Positions 6,914 to 12,155 of a stretch of DNA of 12,155 bases are shown one piece after another. The DNA lies in the NCBI GenBank assembly GCA_002448395.1, contig DJXS01000071.1, positions 1-12,155 of the forward strand, in the 5' to 3' direction. The DNA is from Lachnospiraceae bacterium UBA6998. Lineage in GTDB: Bacteria; Bacillota; Clostridia; Lachnospirales; Lachnospiraceae. A model generated the notes under the pieces. It was not told the DNA's origin and made no database searches. It saw nothing but the letters and a program-made list of their open reading frames with translations. Positions within the stretch are counted from its first letter, which is position 1, and each line of letters begins with the position of its first letter. Position numbers and translations under genes: made by a program.

Positions 6914-6942
6914 ATCTTAGTAAAGATATCTACTAATTTCAA
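6914..6942 (-). promoter_or_regulatory. Promoter of the AT-rich membrane gene
   Basis: TTGAAA (6937-6942) and TAAGAT (6914-6919) on the minus strand are exactly 17 bp apart. Transcription would start near 6906, giving a leader of about 25 bases to the TTG start. The gene therefore seems to have its own promoter within the element. Confidence 0.6.
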
Positions 6943-6949
6943 CTCTTAA

Positions 6950-6992
6950 ATAAAACATGCCCTGAGGCATTAAGTCTCAGGGCATGTTTTAT
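6950..6992. terminator. 17-bp inverted repeat, possible two-way terminator
   Basis: Bases 6950-6966 pair perfectly with 6976-6992 around a 9-base loop. Both strands end the stem with GGCATGTTTTAT, so each has a four-T run. It lies directly before the promoter of the AT-rich gene and could insulate it from the tRNA side. It could also be an element-end structure. Confidence 0.55.
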
Positions 6993-7202
6993 GGGTGCGG
7001 CGTAAAAATCGAATTTCTCAAACTACCCCGCCCCTTTTCTGGGGGTGGGGGGTCTGCTGCCGTCAGTTTCAGATTACTATACCATCTACTGTACCATGCA
7101 ATGTACCATTTTACACCAATATATGGATGACATTATTTAACCAAGGATTACAAAGGACAACACCTCTGAATGATCGTATAGTCTATAAATAAAGCAAAAG
7201 AA
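6993..7202. other. Non-coding stretch with element-end motifs
   Basis: No supported gene; the GTG-started frame 6995-7192 has no ribosome binding site or recognisable domain. The stretch holds an imperfect hairpin of C and G runs (7025-7034 against 7041-7053) and three TRTACCAT repeats. The remainder (7110-7202) is AT-rich and featureless to me. Confidence 0.5.
7078..7109 (+). repeat. Three TRTACCAT direct repeats, 12-bp period
   Basis: TATACCAT (7078-7085), TGTACCAT (7090-7097) and TGTACCAT (7102-7109) are spaced exactly 12 bp. Short direct repeats placed 100-200 bp inside a tRNA attachment site resemble arm-type binding sites of tyrosine integrases. The role is inferred from position. Confidence 0.6.
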
Positions 7203-7231
7203 AGGCATCTGACAACAACTGTCAGATGCCT
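7203..7231 (-). terminator. Terminator of tRNA-Gln
   Basis: A perfect 12-bp stem (7203-7214 with 7220-7231) with a 5-base loop is followed on the minus strand by TTTCTTTT. It begins 11 bases after the tRNA 3' end, so the tRNA appears to be transcribed on its own. Confidence 0.92.
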
Positions 7232-7242
7232 ATATTTAAGCG

Positions 7243-7315
7243 CAGGGCTAGAAGGATTCGAACCTTCAAAATGACGGAGTCAGAGTCCGCTGCCTTACCG
7301 TTTGGCTATAGCCCT
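7243..7315 (-). tRNA. tRNA-Gln (anticodon CUG)
   Basis: The minus strand folds as a cloverleaf: acceptor AGGGCTA (7309-7315) with TAGCCCT (7244-7250), D arm GCC...GGC, anticodon stem GCGGA/TCCGT with loop CTCTGAC (anticodon CTG, read CUG, for CAG codons), T stem GAAGG/CCTTC with loop TTCGAAT, and discriminator G. The variable loop is six bases (CATTTT), one more than usual, and the first anticodon-stem pair is G-U. CCA is not encoded and would be added after transcription. The overall sequence follows the glutamine tRNA pattern (TATAGCC-AA-CGGTAAGGC...GACTCCG). The gene has its own promoter and terminator, and its 3' end recurs at 6093. Confidence 0.93.
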
Positions 7316-7357
7316 ATGGATCTATGTAAACGACATATCTGTCGGCTACGAATTATG

Positions 7358-7386
7358 ATTATAGAGGATGACTCCCGTTTTTGCAA
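7358..7386 (-). promoter_or_regulatory. Promoter of tRNA-Gln
   Basis: A consensus TATAAT (7358-7363) and a -35 TTGCAA (7381-7386) on the minus strand are 17 bp apart. Transcription would begin about 35 bases before the mature tRNA 5' end. Confidence 0.8.
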
Positions 7387-7489
7387 GTCCTTTTTTCAAA
7401 AATTTTCTTGGCACGCTCCGTGCCCGTCAGTAAAGCCGCAAAGTCCACAACGCAAGCGTGCCGACAGGCGACACAAAGTGCCGGCCTGT
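7387..7489. other. Short intergenic stretch with minor hairpins
   Basis: It contains a 6-bp hairpin at 7410-7424 (GGCACG/CGTGCC) without a T run and a 7-bp inverted repeat at 7463-7469/7484-7490. No gene is supported. Confidence 0.4.
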
Positions 7490-7535
7490 CATACAAAAGA
7501 AAAAGCGCCGGAGGGTCCACAAAGGTCCCTCCGGC
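7490..7535 (-). terminator. Terminator of the trmR-U32-trkA-trkH operon
   Basis: GCCGGAGGG (7507-7515) pairs with CCCTCCGGC (7527-7535), with one T-T mismatch and two more pairs before a 5-base loop. The minus strand then reads CTTTTTCTTTT. It begins nine bases after the trkH stop. Confidence 0.93.
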
Positions 7536-7544
7536 ACGCATTCT

Positions 7545-8987
7545 TTACGCGTTCTTCCACACTGCAGGTGTCAGCAGCATCAGCATAGGATACAGTTCGA
7601 GGCGGCCTGCAAGCATATCGAACATGAGGATATACTTGGTGACCGGCTGCATAAATCCGAAGTTGCAGGTCGGGCCGACCTTGGAAAGGCCGGGTCCGAT
7701 GTTGTTGAATGTACAGGCTACTGAAGTGAACACTGTCTCGAGGTCGAGGTTCTCAAAGAGTGTGATCGCGATCACGGACACTGAGAACAGCAGCATGTAG
7801 GTGGACAGGTAGACGCTGACGCTGTGCAGTGTGCTTCTGTCCATTGTCTTGCCGTCCATGGTGACGTTCGTCACCGCGCGGGGATGCAGGTACTTGCGGA
7901 TCTCGCGGTACACGGTCTTGAACATGAGCATGATTCGGGAGACCTTCATACCGCCGCCGGTACTGCCTGCGCAGGCGCCGACAAACATGATCAATACCAG
8001 CAGGGCTCTGGAGTACTGCGGCCACTGGTCGAAGTCCGCCGTGGCGAAACCTGTGGTCGTGATGATCGACGCGACCTGGAATGCCGAGTGATGGAACGCC
8101 TGAAACAGCGACGGGAACATATGCCGCACATTGATCGTGATCGTGATGATCGAGAATGCGACGATGCCAAAATATCCCTTCAGCTCGCTCATCTTGAACA
8201 CTTCGTCAAATTTCCTTCTCAGGATGAAGAAGTAAGCGTTAAAGTTGACGCCGAACATGAGGATGAATACTGTGATGATACCCTGCATCAGAGTTGTATA
8301 ACTGCCGCAGCTGTCGTTGCGCACACCGAAACCTCCCGTTCCGGCACTGCCGAAGGAAATGCAGAGCGCGTCAAACAGCGGCATTCCGGCAATGATGAGG
8401 ACGATGATCTCGGCTACGGTGATTCCTAAGTAGATGGAATACAATATTTTGGCAGTGTCTTTCATGCGCGGGACCAGCTTGCCGACCGTAGGGCCCGGGC
8501 TCTCCGCCCGCATGAGGTTCATGTTGTAGCCGCCGGTCATCGGGAGCACCGCAAGGATAAATACGATAACACCCATGCCGCCCACCCAGTGGGTGAAGCT
8601 TCGCCAGAACAGGCCCGTGTGGCTCAGGGCTTCGACGTCGCTCAGGATACTGGATCCCGTCGTCGTAAAGCCGGAAACCGTCTCAAACAGCGCGTCCGTA
8701 AAGCTCGGGATGTCCTTCGTGATCACCAGAGGGATCGCGCCCAGAATACTGATGACGATCCAGCTCATGCCTACGATCACAAGGCCTTCCCTTGCGTAGT
8801 AGGCGTTGCTGCTCAGCTTGAAACCGGAGATTATCCTTCCGATCACGAAATACGCGATGGAAAGAACTATGTAGACGATCGCCTGTTTCTCCCCGTAGAA
8901 CAGTCCGCAGACAGCCGGGAGAGCCAGGAAAGCACCGGTGAACTGAATGACGACGCCGAGTATTTTCCGAATAATGGAATAATTCAT
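7545..8987 (-). CDS. trkH: TrkH/KtrB-type potassium uptake membrane subunit
   Basis: 480 residues, the usual TrkH length, an integral membrane protein that forms the K+ pore and works with the RCK protein encoded just upstream. The four pore-loop filters are visible, each centred on a conserved Gly: TTTGSS (G111), AGTGGF (G216-219 region), TTTGFA (G313) and NNIGPG (G431). The intramembrane gate segment GSTGGGMKVSRIM (341-353) carries the conserved basic residues, and AGRLELYPML (460-469) is the family's C-terminal signature. Many hydrophobic helices fill the rest. The ATG at 8987 has a perfect AGGAGG. It starts 16 bases after the trkA stop, and a strong terminator follows, so it is the last gene of the operon. 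Confidence 0.96.
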   Translation of the reverse strand: MNYSIIRKILGVVIQFTGAFLALPAVCGLFYGEKQAIVYIVLSIAYFVIGRIISGFKLSSNAYYAREGLVIVGMSWIVISILGAIPLVITKDIPSFTDALFETVSGFTTTGSSILSDVEALSHTGLFWRSFTHWVGGMGVIVFILAVLPMTGGYNMNLMRAESPGPTVGKLVPRMKDTAKILYSIYLGITVAEIIVLIIAGMPLFDALCISFGSAGTGGFGVRNDSCGSYTTLMQGIITVFILMFGVNFNAYFFILRRKFDEVFKMSELKGYFGIVAFSIITITINVRHMFPSLFQAFHHSAFQVASIITTTGFATADFDQWPQYSRALLVLIMFVGACAGSTGGGMKVSRIMLMFKTVYREIRKYLHPRAVTNVTMDGKTMDRSTLHSVSVYLSTYMLLFSVSVIAITLFENLDLETVFTSVACTFNNIGPGLSKVGPTCNFGFMQPVTKYILMFDMLAGRLELYPMLMLLTPAVWKNA

Positions 8988-9003
8988 AATCGCCTCCTGT
9001 CCG

Positions 9004-10359
9004 TCACTTGAGAATATCCCTGATGTCCCTGAATCCGAGGTGGGAGGTGACTACGACTACGCTGTCGCCCACACGGATGATGGAATTTCCGTTCGGGATA
9101 CTGATCTTGCCATCGTGATTGATGCATGCGACCAGGACATTCGGCTTAACTTTGAGCTGGGACAGCGGGATCCCAACCACGGGTGAATCGGTCTGGATCA
9201 TGAATTCCAGAGCTTCCACCTTGTTCTCTATGAGCTTGTAGAGAGTCTCCACGTTGCTTCCGATGGAGTTCTGCAGCGCGCGCACATAGCGCAGGATAAT
9301 GTCCGCCGTAATATTCTTGGGATGCAGGAGTGTTCCCAGATCGAGCCGCTTGATAATATTGTCAAAATCCAGCCGGTCCACCTTGGTGATGACCTTGGCC
9401 TTGGAGCTTTCCTGGGCGAACAGGGACAGGAACAGGTTCTCCTCGTCCATGCCCGTAAGTGTCACAAAGGACTCGCACTCCCTGATGCCCTCCTCCATGA
9501 GGATATTCTGGTTGGCGGCATCAGCATTGATGATGGTGGCCTTGGGAAGCAGATCGCACAACTCCTCGCAGCGGTCCCTGTCCTTCTCGATGATCTTGAC
9601 GCGGATTCCGGTCTCGATCAGCTGCTGAGCGAGATAAAAAGCGATCTTGCCGCCGCCTATGATCATGCAGTCCCTGACTCTGCGGCTCTTGAGTCCGATT
9701 CTTGCCACAAAGTCCCTAGTGTTCTGTTTGGACGCAACGATACTGATGATATCCCCGGCCTTGAGTACGAACGAGCCGTTGGGGATCTCGACCTGACCGC
9801 CTCTCTCCACAGTGCAGATCAGCACGTCCGTGCCGGTCCTCTTGTGGATCTGGGCGAGCGGGCAGCCGTCCAGGACGGAGCCGTCGGGGATCCTCACCTT
9901 GATGATCTCCACCTTGCCCTTGGCAAAAGTTTCAATCTGAACAGCGGAAGGGAACCTTAGCACTCTTGCCGCCTCCGTAGCCGCCGCGTACTCGGGGTTT
10001 ACGGTGAGGGAAAGGCCCAGCTCTTCTTTGATAAAATCGATCTCGCTGTTATAGACAGGATTTCGCACTCTCGCGACAGTGCTGCATCCGCCGGCCTTCT
10101 TCGCGATAAGACAGCACAAAAGGTTCAGTTCGTCGGAATCAGTCGCCGCCACCAGCAGGTCGGCCTTTTCGATCCCGGCTTCCATCTGTACGGAGTGACT
10201 AGCGCCGTTTCCTACAAGTCCGAGGACATCGTAATTGTTTGATATGTCAGTGACTACCCTGCTGTCCACGTCAATAACAGCAATGTCGTGCCCCTCCTGA
10301 CTCAGCTGAGCCGTGAGGGCCGCGCCGACCTTGCCGCAGCCAACCACTATGATCTTCAT
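9004..10359 (-). CDS. trkA: TrkA potassium channel regulatory subunit
   Basis: 451 residues, the full-length double-RCK form. RCK-N 1 (about 1-120) opens with IIVVGCGKVG and the acidic IDVD that binds nucleotide ribose (D30). RCK-C 1 spans about 145-225. RCK-N 2 (about 228-350) opens with CMIIGGGKIA (231-240) and ends its second strand in IEKD (257-260). RCK-C 2 covers about 370-451. The protein is cytoplasmic, binds NAD(H) or adenine nucleotides and controls the TrkH pore. The second Rossmann motif is GGGKIA, with Ala where the third glycine usually stands, common in second RCK halves. The start ATG at 10359 follows GGGGAAGAG. It lies 24 bases after the U32 gene and 16 bases before trkH, so it is in one operon with both. 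Confidence 0.96.
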   Translation of the reverse strand: MKIIVVGCGKVGAALTAQLSQEGHDIAVIDVDSRVVTDISNNYDVLGLVGNGASHSVQMEAGIEKADLLVAATDSDELNLLCCLIAKKAGGCSTVARVRNPVYNSEIDFIKEELGLSLTVNPEYAAATEAARVLRFPSAVQIETFAKGKVEIIKVRIPDGSVLDGCPLAQIHKRTGTDVLICTVERGGQVEIPNGSFVLKAGDIISIVASKQNTRDFVARIGLKSRRVRDCMIIGGGKIAFYLAQQLIETGIRVKIIEKDRDRCEELCDLLPKATIINADAANQNILMEEGIRECESFVTLTGMDEENLFLSLFAQESSKAKVITKVDRLDFDNIIKRLDLGTLLHPKNITADIILRYVRALQNSIGSNVETLYKLIENKVEALEFMIQTDSPVVGIPLSQLKVKPNVLVACINHDGKISIPNGNSIIRVGDSVVVVTSHLGFRDIRDILK

Positions 10360-10383
10360 TTTCTCTTCCCCTTTTTACAACAA

Positions 10384-11682
10384 TTATTCTGCTTCAGCCT
10401 TGGGGGCGACAACCACTCTCAAAATGTCACCCGTTTCGATCTCAGCAGCCGTCGAAGGATCAGCGGCGTTCACCAGTTCAAGATCGATGATCTCCTTGGG
10501 GTGAGGCGCGCTGTCTACACTCTCTCCATTTTGATTATACATTGAAATCACGATAATCGGAATATCTCTTCCATCAGGTTTCATAATCTCTATGCGGTCT
10601 CCGACACAGAATTTGTTCCTCTGCATGATGCGCGCCCTTCCCTCCGGCGTGATCTCCTCTACAATTCCAAGGAAAACTGCTTCATTGACATAGGTATTGC
10701 TGTCGTAGACCATGGCCTCCTCATCAGGCCTGCCATAGTAAAACCCTGTTGTGAACCTTCTGTAAGTGCACTTTCGGATCGCGTCCTGATACTCCGGGAT
10801 CCTGGACTGATAGAGTTCCTCGCTCTTATCATAGTCGTCGAGCGCCTGCCTGTAAGCCCTGGCCACCGACGCCACGTAGAGCGCCGTCTTCATGCGGCCC
10901 TCGATCTTGAGGCTGTCCACGCCTGCCTTCAGAAGGTCCGGGATGTGCTCGATCATGCACAGATCCCTTGAGTTGAAGACGAAAGTTCCCCTCTCGTTTT
11001 CCTCGATCGGGAGATAGACGCCTGGCCTGGATTCCTCCATGACCGCGTATTTCCATCTGCAGGGATGTGTGCAGGCGCCGTGATTGGCGTCTCTGCCCGT
11101 GAAATAGTTGGACAGAAGGCATCTTCCCGAGTAGGAGATGCACATCGCCCCGTGCACGAAAGCCTCGATCTCCCTGTCCTCCGGAATATTCCTGCGGATC
11201 TGCGCGATCTCCACAAGACTCAGTTCCCTCGCGCAGACCACTCTCTCCGCTCCCAGATCGAACCAGAAATTAAAGGTCTCGTAGTTGGTGTTGTTGGCCT
11301 GGGTCGATATGTGCAGCGGGATCTCAGGGCACGCCTTCTTCGCCAGCATGAACATACCGGGGTCCGCCACCAGGATCGCGTCAGGCTTCATCTCCGCCAG
11401 CTGGCCAAAATATTGCTCAGCCCCTGCGAGATCGCTGTTGTGGGCGAGAATGTTGGCGGTGACATACACCTTCACTCCTCTTTCGTGGGCATATCGTATG
11501 CCTTCGGCCATCTCCTCTGGCGAGAAGTTTCTCGCCTTGGCGCGCAGCCCGTAAGCTTCTCCCCCGATGTAGACTGCGTCCGCACCGTACCGGACGGCAG
11601 TTTTGAGCACTTCCAGGTCCTTGGCGGGGAGAAGAAGTTCCGTCTTTCTCTTTTTTGCATCCTGTATCATATCATTCCTCAT
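10384..11682 (-). CDS. U32-family tRNA hydroxylation protein (TrhP-like)
   Basis: 432 residues of the U32 family, once called peptidases. In E. coli and Bacillus, TrhP members make 5-hydroxyuridine at position 34 of tRNA using prephenate. The N-terminal barrel starts with ELLLPAKDLEVLKTAVRYGADAVYIGG (15-41). The family signature EAFVHGAMCISYSGRCLLS (173-191) and HGACTHPCRWKY (201-212) contains C181, C188, C204 and C208, candidate iron-sulphur ligands. SLKIEGRMK (at about 253-261) and a C-terminal beta domain (about 335-430) follow. The ATG at 11682 overlaps the stop of the methyltransferase (ATGA) with GGAGG upstream; a second ATG at 11670 has its own GAGG. The order methyltransferase-U32 matches yrrM-yrrN/yrrO of Bacillus, supporting a role in making mo5U34. 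Confidence 0.9.
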   Translation of the reverse strand: MRNDMIQDAKKRKTELLLPAKDLEVLKTAVRYGADAVYIGGEAYGLRAKARNFSPEEMAEGIRYAHERGVKVYVTANILAHNSDLAGAEQYFGQLAEMKPDAILVADPGMFMLAKKACPEIPLHISTQANNTNYETFNFWFDLGAERVVCARELSLVEIAQIRRNIPEDREIEAFVHGAMCISYSGRCLLSNYFTGRDANHGACTHPCRWKYAVMEESRPGVYLPIEENERGTFVFNSRDLCMIEHIPDLLKAGVDSLKIEGRMKTALYVASVARAYRQALDDYDKSEELYQSRIPEYQDAIRKCTYRRFTTGFYYGRPDEEAMVYDSNTYVNEAVFLGIVEEITPEGRARIMQRNKFCVGDRIEIMKPDGRDIPIIVISMYNQNGESVDSAPHPKEIIDLELVNAADPSTAAEIETGDILRVVVAPKAEAE

Positions 11683-12155
11683 TGCCGGATTCCTCCGGCT
11701 TCTATATTATCTTCCACGCCGTGCCGTCTCACTGATAGCGCCGCTCCGTCGCCCGTCTCAAGCAGTATTGTCCGCAGGCGCGGGTCCTCCGAGACCGCTG
11801 CCAGATACTCCCGCATCCTCTTGTGGATCGTGCGGTTGCGGCGTGTGACCGAGAACTTCGACTCCAGGATCTCGCCCTCCTTGAGGACGTTGTCGGACAG
11901 CAGTACGCCGCCCTCCCTCAGGAGCCTTATCACCTCGGGCAGAAACCGGATATACTGGCCCTTCGCCGCATCCATGAAGATCAGGTCGAAAGTGCCCGTG
12001 AGCTCCGGCAGGATCTGAGCCGCGTCCCCTTCAAGAAGCATGATCCGGTCCGCTCCGAATCTGTCAAAATTCAGCCTCGCCTCGCCCGCTCTCTTTTCAT
12101 CCCGTTCTATGGTGATGATCTCCGGGGCCTCAGGCGCATAGGTGTACATGACCAG
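11679..12155 (-). CDS. O-methyltransferase, TrmR/YrrM-like (C-terminal part)
   Basis: Partial: the frame is open to the right edge, so the ATG at 12149 is internal and about the first quarter of the protein, including the SAM glycine motif, is missing. The 158 visible residues are from a class I metal-dependent O-methyltransferase of the COMT/CCoAOMT-like fold. TIERD (15-19) carries the acid that binds the SAM ribose, LLEGDA (40-45) follows, FMDAAKGQY (60-68) holds the first metal-binding Asp, and LLSDNVLKEG (85-94) the Asp-Asn metal pair. DAAKGQY is typical of TrmR, which methylates 5-hydroxyuridine-34 in tRNA to 5-methoxyuridine. The U32 gene directly downstream, overlapping by four bases, supports this function over methylation of small catechol-like compounds. 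Confidence 0.87.
   Translation of the reverse strand: MVMYTYAPEAPEIITIERDEKRAGEARLNFDRFGADRIMLLEGDAAQILPELTGTFDLIFMDAAKGQYIRFLPEVIRLLREGGVLLSDNVLKEGEILESKFSVTRRNRTIHKRMREYLAAVSEDPRLRTILLETGDGAALSVRRHGVEDNIEAGGIRQ

Larger units (their letters stand above)
6093..7250. mobile_element. Putative small integrated element at the 3' end of tRNA-Gln
   Basis: The plus-strand 9-mer GCAGGGCTA, which holds the tRNA-Gln acceptor 3' strand and discriminator base, occurs at 7242-7250 and as a direct repeat at 6093-6101. Each copy is followed, 10-11 bases away in tRNA direction, by a strong terminator. This matches an element inserted into a tRNA 3' end that rebuilt the tRNA and left the old 3' fragment and terminator at its far border. 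Inside are one AT-rich gene, a 17-bp inverted repeat, a C/G-run hairpin and three TRTACCAT repeats 12 bp apart. No integrase is present, so it would be a decayed or trans-mobilised element. A 9-bp repeat alone is modest evidence; a lost second tRNA copy is an alternative. Confidence 0.5.

Noticed and set aside
7041..7052. G-quadruplex
   Set aside because: There are only two G runs (G5 and G6), which are better explained as one arm of a hairpin with the adjacent C runs.
6995..7192. 65-residue plus-strand frame between the tRNA and the membrane gene
   Set aside because: GTG start, no ribosome binding site, spans hairpin and repeat sequences; no similarity to an integrase or excisionase that I can see.
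7410..7424. Hairpin as a terminator before the tRNA
   Set aside because: A 6-bp stem without a following T run on either strand.

Overview
The window looks like a chromosomal stretch from a Gram-positive anaerobe of the Clostridia, most likely Lachnospiraceae-like. The evidence is strong Shine-Dalgarno sites, a CdaR/PucR-type regulator, an Amidase_6 protein with choline-binding-type repeats, a bacterial acyl-ACP thioesterase, a CvfB protein and the pairing of a TrmR-type methyltransferase with a U32 (TrhP) protein. This is inference from protein families; no search was run. Every gene I can support is on the minus strand.

Right to left in transcription order. (1) A compact operon: the end of an O-methyltransferase (TrmR/YrrM type), a U32 tRNA hydroxylation protein, TrkA and TrkH, closed by a strong terminator at 7490-7535. 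It joins wobble-uridine modification of tRNA to potassium uptake. (2) A tRNA-Gln(CUG) gene at 7243-7315 with its own near-consensus promoter and terminator. (3) An AT-rich segment holding one gene, a two-helix membrane protein with a degenerate phospholipase-D-like domain. (4) A 63-bp tandem repeat array in a long non-coding stretch. (5) A probable transcription unit of a secreted wall-binding amidase, an acyl-ACP thioesterase and a CvfB-like S1 protein, closed by a terminator at 1951-1984. (6) A CdaR-family regulator, followed by the N-terminal part of an S41 (CtpA-type) protease that runs off the left edge.

The most interesting structure is at 6093-7250. The last nine bases of the tRNA-Gln gene region (GCAGGGCTA on the plus strand) recur at 6093-6101. 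Ten bases beyond this fragment is a 28-bp terminator palindrome; the intact tRNA has its own terminator eleven bases away. This is the arrangement expected when an integrative element inserts into the 3' end of a tRNA gene, restores the tRNA and leaves the displaced 3' fragment with the original terminator at the far end. The enclosed 1.15 kb has no integrase, but carries the AT-rich membrane gene, three 12-bp-spaced TRTACCAT repeats resembling integrase arm sites, and two strong inverted repeats. I read it as a mini-island or a decayed or trans-mobilised element.

The 63-bp array (5641 to about 5955) is a second unexplained feature. Three good and two diverged units can each be drawn with a small hairpin, the array is bounded by a 10-bp inverted repeat, and two plus-strand frames stay open through it because 63 is a multiple of three. 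I do not think it encodes a protein.
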